A stretch of 64,000 nt of DNA from assembly GCF_022271435.1 (NCBI RefSeq), contig NZ_JAFIQY010000039.1:21923-85922 (forward strand), given 5' to 3'. The first letter of the stretch is position 1; each line of letters begins with the position of its first letter. A program made the position numbers and the translations under genes. The stretch is from Streptomyces monomycini (GTDB lineage: Bacteria; Actinomycetota; Actinomycetes; Streptomycetales; Streptomycetaceae). The notes below the pieces were generated by a model that saw only the letters and a program-made list of their open reading frames with translations, did no database searches and was not told the DNA's origin. Below are positions 42,777 through 51,043 of the stretch, piece after piece.

Positions 42777-44024
42777 TCAGTCGTCGTGCGTGTCGGCGGC
42801 CTCGACCTCTTCGCGGGTGATGCCCAGCAGGTACAACACGGTGTCCAGGAACGGCACATTCACCGCCGTGTGCGCGGCCTGGCGCACCAGCGGCTTGGCG
42901 TTGAAGGCGACACCCAGGCCCGCGGCGTTCAGCATGTCCAGGTCGTTGGCGCCGTCGCCGATCGCGACGGTCTGCGCGAGCGGCACACCGGCCTCGTGCG
43001 CGAAGCGGCGCAGCAGCCGCGCCTTGCCCGCCCGGTCCACGATCTCGCCCGTCACCTTGCCGGTGAGCCTGCCGTCCACTATCTCCAGTGTGTTGGCGGA
43101 CGCGAAGTCCAGCCCCAGCTCCTCCTGGAGCGCGTCGGTGACCTGGGTGAACCCACCGGACACGACGCCGACTTGGTAACCCAGGTGCTTCAGGGTGCGC
43201 ACCAGCGTCCGCGCGCCGGGAGTCAGCCGTACCTCCTTGCGCACCAGCTCCACCACCCCCGCGTCCAGCCCCTCCAGGAGCGCGACGCGGGCGTGCAGCG
43301 ACTCCTCGAAGTCCAGCTCGCCGCGCATCGCCGCCGCGGTCACCTCGGCGACCTCCCGCTCGCAGCCCGCGTGCGCCGCGAACAGCTCGATGACCTCGTC
43401 CTGGATGAGGGTGGAGTCGACGTCCATGACGACCAGCCGCTGCGCCCGGCGCTGCAGCCCGGAGGCGACCACCGCGACGTCCACGCCGAGCGCGGCCGCC
43501 TCGGTGGCCAGCGCGGTGCGCAGCGGCTCGGTCGGGGTGCCGGAGACGGCGAACTCCACGGCGGTCACGGGGTACTTGGCGAGCCGGAAGATACGGTCGA
43601 TGTTGCCGCCGGTGCCGGTGATCGCGGCGGCGATGGCGGCGGTGGACTCCGCGGTGAGCGGGTGGCCGAGGACGGTGACGTGCGAGCGGCCGGTGCCGCG
43701 CGGCCGGTTGTCGCCGATGCCGGAGATGATCTCGGCCTGGAGGTTCAGCGACTCGGCCCAGCTGTGCACGGTGGCGCGCAGGTCGCCCTCGGTGACGCCG
43801 GACGAGCCGTCGGCCGGGACGGGGGAGGTGACCAGGACGCACAGCACGATGCGGCCCCGGGTGACCACCTGCTCGATGTCGACGACGTCGACGGAGTAGG
43901 CGGCGAGAGTGTCGAAGAGCCCGGCGGTGATGCCGGGCCGGTCCTTGCCGAAGATCTTGACGAGAAGGGTCGGTACGTCGTCGCCCGGTACGGCGGTGGC
44001 AGGCGGGATCTGCGATGCGCTCAT
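42777..44024 (-). CDS. serB: Phosphoserine phosphatase SerB with tandem ACT domains
   Basis: 415 aa. Residues about 15-90 (PTLLVKIFGKDRPGITAGLF) and 110-180 (SHVTVLGHPLTAESTAAIAA) are two ACT-like regulatory modules, as in mycobacterial and other actinobacterial SerB2. The HAD phosphatase follows: motif I VVMDVDSTLIQDEVIE (nucleophile Asp in DVDST, about residue 205), motif II VSGGF, and motif III/IV KARLLRRF with GDGANDLDMLN. It makes serine from phosphoserine; ACT domains usually bind serine. ATG 44024 is the only start with matching family N-terminus. The 3' end abuts the 37-bp repeats. Confidence 0.94.
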   Translation of the reverse strand: MSASQIPPATAVPGDDVPTLLVKIFGKDRPGITAGLFDTLAAYSVDVVDIEQVVTRGRIVLCVLVTSPVPADGSSGVTEGDLRATVHSWAESLNLQAEIISGIGDNRPRGTGRSHVTVLGHPLTAESTAAIAAAITGTGGNIDRIFRLAKYPVTAVEFAVSGTPTEPLRTALATEAAALGVDVAVVASGLQRRAQRLVVMDVDSTLIQDEVIELFAAHAGCEREVAEVTAAAMRGELDFEESLHARVALLEGLDAGVVELVRKEVRLTPGARTLVRTLKHLGYQVGVVSGGFTQVTDALQEELGLDFASANTLEIVDGRLTGKVTGEIVDRAGKARLLRRFAHEAGVPLAQTVAIGDGANDLDMLNAAGLGVAFNAKPLVRQAAHTAVNVPFLDTVLYLLGITREEVEAADTHDD

Positions 44025-44157
44025 GGTGCTCTTACGGTAACCGGCCCGCGCCGGCTGCCGTACAGGTGTCCGTGGTACGGACGGCACCCCGCCCCGACGC
44101 CCCGCCCCGACGCCCCGCCCCGGCACCGTGTCCCGACACCTTGCCCCGACGCCCTGC

Positions 44158-46209
44158 TCAGCGCCCTTCTCCCGGCCGCCCGGGCGGTGGCGGCCCCTCG
44201 GGCGGCTCCTCCGCCGGGTCCTCGCGCCGCTGCCGCGGCCTGCCGTGCGGCTTCGGCGGCACCGGGGGACGTGGGGGAGGCGGCGGCCGGTGCCCGCCGT
44301 CCACCGTGGGATGGGACTCGGGCGGCTGCGCAGGGGCCTCCGGCGGCCTGCTCCCGGGGCGCCGGGCCGTCGGTGCCGCGTGCCCGGCGGGCGGCGGGCC
44401 CCAGTCCCGGGTGTGCGGGGGCTGCTCCGGCGGTGGCGGCCAGGTCTGGGTCTCCGGCAGGGGCCCCGGCGGTGGCGTCGGCCAGCTCTGCCTGCGCGGC
44501 GGCCCGCCGGAGGACGGCTCGGGGGAGGCCCCGGGCGGCTCCGCATCCTGAGGCGGGCGCAGGTACGGGTTGGTGTCGGCGTGCGGCGGCCGGTAGGCGG
44601 GGGAGGGGGTGTACGGGCCGGGCCGGTAAGCGGCGTCGGGGTAGTCCTGGGCGCCGGGACGCCCGTATCCCCGCGTACGAGCGTCCTGCCTACGGGGGTC
44701 CTGCTCCCGTAAGCCCTGGGTACGGGACTCCCGCGTACGGGTCCCATGCCCCCCGTCGTCCTGCCGCCCGCCCTCCGCCAACCGCTCCACGCCACCGGGC
44801 AGCCGTACCGCCCGCCGCCCGGCAGCCCCGGTGGCGCACGCCAGCAGCCCGCCCAGCAGGCCCGCCGCCGCTCCCCACACCGCCCCCAGCGCGAACGCCG
44901 CAGGCACGCTCCCGCGCAGCTCCAGACCCGCGCCGAAGGCGTCGAACCCGAAGACGGACAGGCTCGCGTTGGCCGAGACCCCGGTCAGGTGGACCCACAG
45001 CGGCAGCGTCAGCGCCGTCAGCCCGCCCAGGCCGGCCGCGCACCGCAGGGCGAACGGCAGCGTCCGGGTGCCCTCCCGTGGCGTACGGACCGCCGTGAGC
45101 ACGCCCGCGAGCAGCATCAACAGCGCGGCGGCCACCGGCAGCAGCCACACCCGGCCGTCCAGCTCGGCCAGCCGTCCGACGGTCAGCCGGATGTCGTTCC
45201 GCCCGTCGAGCAGCCGGTCCACGGGGTCGGGCAGGAACCGGGTGAGCACGCCGGACGCGCTGCCGTGCCAGGGGACGGACAGACCGAGCGGGATGCCCAG
45301 CCAGACGCCGTTCGGGGCGGCGAGCAGCGCCGCGCCCAGCACCCGCCGCGGATGGTCGTCGCCGACGGCCGCGTACCCGGCTGCCGCCAGACCGGCGGCC
45401 ACCGCGACCAGGGCCACCGTGACCAGCGCCGACGCCGCGGGCCGCACGTATCGGTGGGCCGCCTCCAGCGCACGGGGCAGCGGTGCCCGCCGGGCCGCCA
45501 GCACCGTGATGAGCAGGACCCCCAGGACCCACACCGCGCCACCGGCGAGCGAGGCACCGGTGTCCACCGCGAAGCCGACGGACGCCTCGGCGCCGATCAG
45601 GTCGGCGATCTGTCCGGGCAGCCCGCCGCCGTCGCCGATCCCGAGGTCGCCCAGGCCGTCGCGCAGCCGGTCCAGCAGTCCGCCGTCGCCGCCTCCCGAT
45701 CCGCCGCCTCCCGAGCCGCCCCCTCCGCCGCCGATCAGCCCGCCCAGCCCGGCCAGCGTCTTGCCGTCGATCGTCACGGTGTCGTGTCCGGCCCAGGCCA
45801 GGAAGGCCAGCAGCGCGACGAACAGTCCCGCCGACGCCCCGGCCCTGGCGGCCAGTTCGCCCCACCCGAGCGTCGCGCCGGCCCGGCGCAGCGAGCGGGC
45901 GAACACCCACCCCAGCACCAGGGCGCCCACCAGCCCCACGCCCAACGGAGCGAGGTCGACGGCGGACCGGGCGGCCTGCCCCTCCAGCCCGAAGGCGCTC
46001 ACATCGCCCGACGGTGTCACCGAGCCGCCCACGGCCAGTACCACCGCCGCGGCCGTCAGCGGTCCGAGCGACGCCGCCGAGTCGGCGCCGAGCAGATGCA
46101 GCCCCAGCGCGGCCACCCCCGCCATCGCCAGGAACGCCCAGCTGACCGCGGCGACGGCGGACAGCACCACGTCGCCCCAACGGATTCCCGCGGTCCTCGC
46201 GGCGGTCAT
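44158..46209 (-). CDS. Streptophobe-family polytopic membrane protein
   Basis: 683 aa from ATG 46209; an alternative start near 46278 (MPMDAYGS) would add 23 residues. About nine to ten hydrophobic helices span residues 15-480. A Gly/Ser-rich loop (GGGGGGSGGGGSGGG, about 165-180) separates the first group from the rest. The last 190 residues are a Pro/Arg/Gly/Asp-rich disordered cytoplasmic tail. Length, helix count and sequence fit the streptophobe proteins of Streptomyces, whose function is unknown. GGGGG lies 6-7 nt upstream of the chosen ATG. It is divergent from the FHA-ABC gene; a joint role is possible but unproven. Confidence 0.75.
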   Translation of the reverse strand: MTAARTAGIRWGDVVLSAVAAVSWAFLAMAGVAALGLHLLGADSAASLGPLTAAAVVLAVGGSVTPSGDVSAFGLEGQAARSAVDLAPLGVGLVGALVLGWVFARSLRRAGATLGWGELAARAGASAGLFVALLAFLAWAGHDTVTIDGKTLAGLGGLIGGGGGGSGGGGSGGGDGGLLDRLRDGLGDLGIGDGGGLPGQIADLIGAEASVGFAVDTGASLAGGAVWVLGVLLITVLAARRAPLPRALEAAHRYVRPAASALVTVALVAVAAGLAAAGYAAVGDDHPRRVLGAALLAAPNGVWLGIPLGLSVPWHGSASGVLTRFLPDPVDRLLDGRNDIRLTVGRLAELDGRVWLLPVAAALLMLLAGVLTAVRTPREGTRTLPFALRCAAGLGGLTALTLPLWVHLTGVSANASLSVFGFDAFGAGLELRGSVPAAFALGAVWGAAAGLLGGLLACATGAAGRRAVRLPGGVERLAEGGRQDDGGHGTRTRESRTQGLREQDPRRQDARTRGYGRPGAQDYPDAAYRPGPYTPSPAYRPPHADTNPYLRPPQDAEPPGASPEPSSGGPPRRQSWPTPPPGPLPETQTWPPPPEQPPHTRDWGPPPAGHAAPTARRPGSRPPEAPAQPPESHPTVDGGHRPPPPPRPPVPPKPHGRPRQRREDPAEEPPEGPPPPGRPGEGR

Positions 46210-46410
46210 CGGCAGCCCCCGATCCCAGACGGCTCGCCCCGAACGCGCGCGATGCCATGATCCGTACGCATCCATGGGCATCCGTGGGCGCTTACCACTC
46301 TCCGTGGGCCTTTCGCCGCCGTCAACGCAGGCGGCTGATGACCTTGCGCGACCGGTTTTTTGGCTCCGGGCACCGCGCCTGAAATAGTTCCTCACGATGT
46401 TCGCCATCCC

Positions 46411-46416
46411 TAGACT
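46411..46416 (+). promoter_or_regulatory. Likely -10 box TAGACT for the FHA-ABC gene
   Basis: It predicts +1 at 46423 and a 27-nt leader containing GGGGGA before ATG 46450. The -35 region is poor (TTCCTC). A TTTTTT run lies upstream at about 46360, rare in this DNA. Confidence 0.5.
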
Positions 46417-46449
46417 TCCCATACAGGGCGTCACTCGGGGGACTATGTA

Positions 46450-49143
46450 ATGGGGCATGGAGTGCCTGAACTCGTACTCGAATTGAACGGACGGACCTGG
46501 ACGCTCGACCCGTCCCGGTCCTACAGCCTGGGCAGAGATCCGCAGGGCGACATGGTCCTGGACGACGCCAGGGTCTCCTGGCGGCACGCCACCGTGCGCT
46601 GGAGCGGGCGCAGTTGGGTCATCGAAGACCAGGGCAGCACCAACGGCACGTACGTCCAGGGACAGCGGATCCACCAGCTGGAGATCGGCCCCGGCTCCGC
46701 GGTGCATCTCGGCAACGCCACGGACGGCCCGCGGCTGACCCTGTCCGGCAGTGCCGCGCCGGCCGGTGTGCACGGCGCGCCGAGTGCGATGGCTCCGCCG
46801 CAGGCCGCCAGGCCCGCGCCCCAGCAGCAGGGCGCGCCGGGCTGGGCCGCGCCGCCGCAGGCCCAGCAGCCGCCGGTCCATCAGGCACCCGCCCACCAGG
46901 CACCCGCCCATCAGGCACCCGCCCACCAGGCACCTGGCCACCAGGCACCGGCTCATCAGGCCCCGGCCCGTCAGGCACCCCACCAGTCCCCGGCCCACCA
47001 GGTGCCGCAGCAGGGCTGGAACCAGCCGCCGCAGGCCTCGTACGTCCAGCAGCCCCCGCACGGCGGACCCGCCGTGGCCCAGCAGCCCCCCGCGTCCCAG
47101 CAGCCTTTCGGGGACCGGCCCGGCGCCGCCGCCCCGCCGGTCTACGGCGACCGCAGCCCGACCACGTTCCACCGCCTCGACCTCGGCCGCGTCATGCGCA
47201 TCGGCCGCGCGCTGGAGAACGAGCTGGTCGTCTCCGACCTCCAGGTCTCCCGGCACCACGCCGAGTTCCGGGCCACGCCCGACGGCCGCTTCGAGATCCA
47301 CGACCTCGGCAGCCACAACGGTACGTACATCAACGGCCAGCCGGTCCCCAAGTCCGGCAAGGCGCCGGTCGGCCCGAACGACATCATCGGTGTCGGCCAC
47401 TCCACGTTCCGGCTGGTCGGCGACCGGCTGGAGGAGTTCGTCGACACCGGCGAGGTGTCCTTCTCCGCCCGCCACCTGACCGTCACCGTCGACGGCGGCA
47501 AGCAGATCCTCAAGGACGTCTCCTTCGGCGTCCCGGAGAAGTCGCTGGTCGCGGTGATCGGCCCGTCCGGTTCCGGCAAGTCCACCCTGCTCAAGGCGCT
47601 GACCGGCTACCGGCCCGCCGACCAGGGCGACGTCCTGTACGACAACCGCAACCTCTACAAGCAGTTCGCCGAGCTGCGCCAGCGCATCGGCCTGGTCCCG
47701 CAGGACGACATCCTCCACAAGGAACTGACCGTCCAGAAGGCCCTCAAGTACGCGGCCAAGCTGCGCTTCCCCGGCGACACCGCCGAGGCCGAGCGCACGG
47801 CCCGGATCGACGAGGTGCTGCGCGAGCTCAAGCTCGACATCCACAAGGACAAGAAGGTCACCTCCCTCTCCGGCGGCCAGCGCAAGCGCGTCTCGGTCGC
47901 CCTGGAGCTGCTGACCAAGCCGTCCCTGATATTCCTGGACGAGCCGACCTCCGGCCTCGACCCGGGCATGGACCGCGACGTCATGCAGCTGCTGCGCGGC
48001 CTGGCCGACGACGGCCGTACGGTCCTGGTGGTCACCCACTCCGTCGCCGAGCTGGCCCTGTGCGACAAGCTGCTGGTGATGGCGCCGGGCGGCGGCGTGG
48101 CCTACTTCGGCCCGCCCGAGGAGGCGCTGAACTTCTTCCAGTACGACTCCTGGGCGGACGTCTTCTCCGCCTTCGAGAACTACCGCGACTACGACTGGAT
48201 GGGCCGCTGGCGCGGCTCCCCGCACTACCAGATGTACGCCGCGGACATCGACGCCGTGGCCCCGCAGTCGGTGTCGGTCCAGGCGCCCCCGGCCCGGATG
48301 CAGAAGTCGCAGAGCTGGGGCTCGCAGCTGTGGACCCTGATGCGGCGCTACGTCTCCGTGCTCGCCTCCGACCGCGGCTTCCTCGGCCTGATGCTGATCC
48401 TGCCGGCGGTGCTCGGCGTGGTCTCCATCCTCATCCCCAGCCAGCACGGCCTCGGCTACGGCCCCAAGGGCCCCAACCGCGACGCCAGCACGATCATGCT
48501 GATCCTGGCGGTCGGCATGTGCTTCTCGGGCGCCGCCAACTCGGTCCGCGAGCTGATCAAGGAGCGGGTCATCTACGAGCGCGAACGGGCCACCGGCCTG
48601 TCGCGTTCCGCGTACCTGATGTCCAAGGTGATCGTGCTCGGCGTGGTCACCGCCTTCCAGGGCGTGATCATCGCGGCGATCGGCTTCACCCCGCGCAAGA
48701 TGCCCACCGAGGGCGTGCTGTTCAAGAGCCTGCCGGCCGTCGAGATGGGGATCGCCGTCATCGCGCTCGGCTTCACCTCGATGATGTTCGGCCTGATCAT
48801 CTCGGCGCTGGTCAAGACCGCCGAGAAGACCATGCCGCTGCTGGTCATGTTCGCCATCGTGCAGGTGGTCTTCACCGGCGTGCTCTTCCAGCTGTTCGAC
48901 ACGGTCGGCGTCGCCCAGGTGGCGTGGCTGATGCCGTCGCGCTGGGCGGTGGCCGCGATGGGCGCGACCGCCGACATGAACACGCTGCTGCCGTGGGAGG
49001 CGGGCAACCCCGACCCGCTGTGGAAGCACGAGGCGAGCGTCTACGCGATGGACCTGGTCATCCTGCTCGCGCTCGGCGTGGCCCTCGCCTTCGTGGTGGC
49101 CCGGCTGCTGCGCCGCCACGAGCCGGAGGTCATGCGCAAGTAG
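46450..49143 (+). CDS. ABC exporter with two FHA domains, ATPase and ABC-2 membrane domain
   Basis: 897 aa in one chain. FHA 1 (about residues 8-95) has GRD, SWRHA and NGTYVQG. A linker (about 100-235) contains a pentapeptide repeat HQAPA (residues 144-179) rich in His, Pro and Gln. FHA 2 (about 238-320) has GRALEN, SRHHAEF and NGTYINGQ, where the Arg, Ser-Arg-His and Asn bind phosphothreonine. The ATPase follows: GPSGSGKST (about 372), LSGGQRKR (about 474), FLDEPTSGLDPG (about 493). ABC-2 type membrane helices occupy about 620-890. This resembles mycobacterial Rv1747, an FHA exporter controlled by the kinase PknF. The kinase partner is not in the window. Confidence 0.94.
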   Translation: MGHGVPELVLELNGRTWTLDPSRSYSLGRDPQGDMVLDDARVSWRHATVRWSGRSWVIEDQGSTNGTYVQGQRIHQLEIGPGSAVHLGNATDGPRLTLSGSAAPAGVHGAPSAMAPPQAARPAPQQQGAPGWAAPPQAQQPPVHQAPAHQAPAHQAPAHQAPGHQAPAHQAPARQAPHQSPAHQVPQQGWNQPPQASYVQQPPHGGPAVAQQPPASQQPFGDRPGAAAPPVYGDRSPTTFHRLDLGRVMRIGRALENELVVSDLQVSRHHAEFRATPDGRFEIHDLGSHNGTYINGQPVPKSGKAPVGPNDIIGVGHSTFRLVGDRLEEFVDTGEVSFSARHLTVTVDGGKQILKDVSFGVPEKSLVAVIGPSGSGKSTLLKALTGYRPADQGDVLYDNRNLYKQFAELRQRIGLVPQDDILHKELTVQKALKYAAKLRFPGDTAEAERTARIDEVLRELKLDIHKDKKVTSLSGGQRKRVSVALELLTKPSLIFLDEPTSGLDPGMDRDVMQLLRGLADDGRTVLVVTHSVAELALCDKLLVMAPGGGVAYFGPPEEALNFFQYDSWADVFSAFENYRDYDWMGRWRGSPHYQMYAADIDAVAPQSVSVQAPPARMQKSQSWGSQLWTLMRRYVSVLASDRGFLGLMLILPAVLGVVSILIPSQHGLGYGPKGPNRDASTIMLILAVGMCFSGAANSVRELIKERVIYERERATGLSRSAYLMSKVIVLGVVTAFQGVIIAAIGFTPRKMPTEGVLFKSLPAVEMGIAVIALGFTSMMFGLIISALVKTAEKTMPLLVMFAIVQVVFTGVLFQLFDTVGVAQVAWLMPSRWAVAAMGATADMNTLLPWEAGNPDPLWKHEASVYAMDLVILLALGVALAFVVARLLRRHEPEVMRK
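46879..46985 (+). repeat. 15-bp tandem repeat coding for HQAPA
   Basis: About seven units of CATCAGGCACCCGCC or near variants, in frame, with loss of register at the end (HQSPAHQ). Codon variation shows that the array is not brand-new. Confidence 0.9.
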
Positions 49144-49161
49144 CAGCGCACGGCACGACGA

Positions 49162-49204
49162 ACGCCGCGGGGCGGCACCCACAGTGGGTGCCGCCCCGCG
49201 GCGT
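49162..49204. terminator. 20-bp hairpin between convergent FHA-ABC and SLT genes
   Basis: The arms 49162-49181 and 49185-49204 are fully complementary around CAG. Confidence 0.92.
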
Positions 49205-49217
49205 GTGCGCGTCCGGC

Positions 49218-49961
49218 TCAGTACGCGGAGTTCACGTTGTCCATCGAGCCGTAGGTCGCGGCGGCGTACTTGCACGCGGCGGTGATGTTGGCGACCGGGT
49301 CGAAGATGTCCCAGGACGTGCCGTCGACGTGGTACGCCTGGAAGGTCGGGTCGATGACCTGGAGCAGGCCCTTGGACGGGGTGCCCTGCTGCGCGTTGGA
49401 GTCGTAGCCGTTGACGGCCTGCGGGTTGCCGGTCGACTCGCGCATGATGTTGCGGTAGATGCCGTCGTAGGAGCCGGGGATGCCCTGCTTCTGCATGATG
49501 TCCAGCGACTCGCGGATCCAGCCGTCCAGGTCGTTGCCGTACGTCTTGGCCGGCTCCGGGGCCGGGGCGGCACGGTCGGCGGACCGGCTCGCGGCCTCCT
49601 GGTCCTTGCGCTCCTGGTCGGCCTTGGCCTTGGCGTCGGCCTCTTCCTTGGCCTTGGCCGCCTTCTCGTCGTCCTCGGCCTTCTTCTTGGCCTCGGCGGC
49701 GTCCTTCTCGGCCTGCTGCGCGGAGGCGTCCGCCTGCTTGCCGATGGTGTCCTGCTGGGTCTTGGCCGCGGTGTCGACCGCGCTGAAGGCGACCGGCTTG
49801 ACGTTCTGGACGGCTGCCTGGTCGTGGCCCTGCTTGGCGTCGGCCGAGCCCGGTACGACGGCGAAGACCAGGGCGGCGGCACCTGCCGCGGCGACGCCGG
49901 CGGCCGAGAGCTTGTGCGTCCGGTTCAGGCGGGCGTAGCCGGGAATGGCGTGCTTGGGCAT
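49218..49961 (-). CDS. Secreted transglycosylase SLT-domain protein with Lys/Ala-rich coiled coil
   Basis: 247 aa. A basic start (MPKHAIPGYARLNRTHKLSA) leads into a signal segment (about 20-42, AAGVAAAGAAALVFAVVPGS) with a SADA-type cleavage site. Residues about 70-130 are an Ala/Lys/Asp/Glu coiled coil (repeated EKDAAEAKKKAEDD-like units). The C-terminal domain (about 150-245) has DGWIRESLDIMQKQGIPGSY, the catalytic-type Glu in RNIMRESTGNPQAVN and SKGLLQVIDPTFQAYHV, the pattern of soluble lytic transglycosylases and resuscitation-associated muralytic enzymes. It would cleave or bind peptidoglycan outside the cell. ATG 49961 has AGAGG upstream. It has a long, structured 5' leader. Confidence 0.88.
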   Translation of the reverse strand: MPKHAIPGYARLNRTHKLSAAGVAAAGAAALVFAVVPGSADAKQGHDQAAVQNVKPVAFSAVDTAAKTQQDTIGKQADASAQQAEKDAAEAKKKAEDDEKAAKAKEEADAKAKADQERKDQEAASRSADRAAPAPEPAKTYGNDLDGWIRESLDIMQKQGIPGSYDGIYRNIMRESTGNPQAVNGYDSNAQQGTPSKGLLQVIDPTFQAYHVDGTSWDIFDPVANITAACKYAAATYGSMDNVNSAY

Positions 49962-50110
49962 GGGGGGACTGACCTCTATCCGACGGGGGTGCGCCGCTGT
50001 GGCCGGGAAAGGCGGTGAACGCCGAGTTCTGTCCACGGCGCCGAGCGACGGGAGTCATTGTTAGCGGCCGAAAATTCGACGAGCAAAGAGCCGATTTACG
50101 ATGCCGCTTA

Positions 50111-50174
50111 GTGGAACCCGGGGCGCGGATATCGCGTCACGGCCGGGTTCTCCCGGTCTCCTTGCCGGGTCCAC
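50111..50174 (-). ncRNA. Candidate three-way-junction leader RNA of the SLT gene
   Basis: An outer helix (50111-50121 with 50165-50174, one bulge) encloses two hairpins: CGCG-GATAT-CGCG (50124-50136) and CCGGG-TTCT-CCCGG (50143-50156). It ends 150 nt upstream of the SLT start codon on the transcribed strand. Actinobacterial muralytic genes often have c-di-AMP (ydaO) riboswitches, but I do not see that element's conserved loops, so I leave the class open. The rest of the 49962-50325 gap is comparatively AT-rich (GGCCGAAAATTCGACG) with no gene that I can support. Confidence 0.4.
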
Positions 50175-50325
50175 CCCAGGTACAGCCCGCATCATCCAAA
50201 AGTCGTACGCATGCCGGAAAGCCACTAATGTCGTTCGTAAGTGACCTGGGTCCTATGTGCGGCGTCACACCGGGCACAAGGTTTAGTTGCCCGGTGTGAT
50301 TGCATTCGCACAGTGCGTCAGTGAA

Positions 50326-51027
50326 TTAGATCTCCACCAGCACCTGGTCCAGAGTCTTTCGGACCAGATCCGGTACGCGACAGTCCTCGGCCGGATACCC
50401 GACCGGAATCACGGCGAACGCCTTCTCGTTCGCCGGCCGCCCCAGCACCTCCTGGAGGAAGCGCATCGGGCTCGGGGTGTGCACCAGCGCCGACAGGCCC
50501 GACAGGTGCAGCGCGGACAGCAGCATCCCGACCGCGATGCCCACCGACTCGTCCACGTAGTAGTGCTTGTGCTTGCTGCCGTCCGGGCCCAGCCAGTACC
50601 GCTGCTGGAAGACGACGACCAGGTGCGGCGCGTCGGTCAGATGCGGTTTGATCTCGTCGGTGCCCAGCGGCCGCAGCGCCGCCAGCCACTCCTCGCCCAG
50701 CCGCCCCGCGTAGGAGACACGTTCCTCCTCCTCCGCGGCCTCCCGGATGCGCCGCCGCACCTCCGGGTCCTTGACCAGGACGAACGTCCAGGGCTGCTGG
50801 TGCGCCCCGGAGGGCGCGGTGGCCGCGCAGGCGATGGCGTCCTTCACCGCCTGCTCCGGCACCGGATCGGCGGAGAACTGCCGGACGGTCCGCCGCCGGT
50901 CCATCCGCTCCCGCAGCTCGGCGGCGCGGGCCAGCGATTCGCCGGCCGGCATCCGCTCCGGGTGGTACGGCACCGACCGGTAGGGATCGCCGTGGGTCGG
51001 TGTCCAGTTCCTCGTTGGTGTCGACAT
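50326..51027 (-). CDS. Nitroreductase family flavoprotein
   Basis: 233 aa. An N-terminal FMN phosphate-binding RRRTVRQFS and PAPSGAHQQPW-type segment (ATAPSGAHQQPWTFVLVKD), a central VDESVGIAVGMLLSALHLSGL and C-terminal PVGYPAEDC are the standard nitroreductase blocks. The opening PYHPERMPAGESLARAAELRERMDRRRTVR resembles the iodotyrosine deiodinase-like branch. It is a cytoplasmic FMN-dependent reductase; substrate unknown. ATG 51027 lies 16 nt downstream of the QueA-type stop, so it is probably last in the SDR-QueA-nitroreductase operon. Confidence 0.9.
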   Translation of the reverse strand: MSTPTRNWTPTHGDPYRSVPYHPERMPAGESLARAAELRERMDRRRTVRQFSADPVPEQAVKDAIACAATAPSGAHQQPWTFVLVKDPEVRRRIREAAEEEERVSYAGRLGEEWLAALRPLGTDEIKPHLTDAPHLVVVFQQRYWLGPDGSKHKHYYVDESVGIAVGMLLSALHLSGLSALVHTPSPMRFLQEVLGRPANEKAFAVIPVGYPAEDCRVPDLVRKTLDQVLVEI

Positions 51028-51043
51028 GCTCCGAGTCTGGAGC

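Noticed and set aside
44158..50058. 1966-codon open frame on the minus strand from the streptophobe gene through the FHA-ABC region to the SLT gene
   Set aside because: Only the 44158-46209 part is coding; the rest is antisense to the FHA-ABC exporter, whose motifs are unambiguous.
49962..50330. c-di-AMP (ydaO) riboswitch for the SLT gene
   Set aside because: The gene type and leader length fit, but the conserved sequence blocks of that riboswitch are not visible; kept only as an unclassified structured leader.
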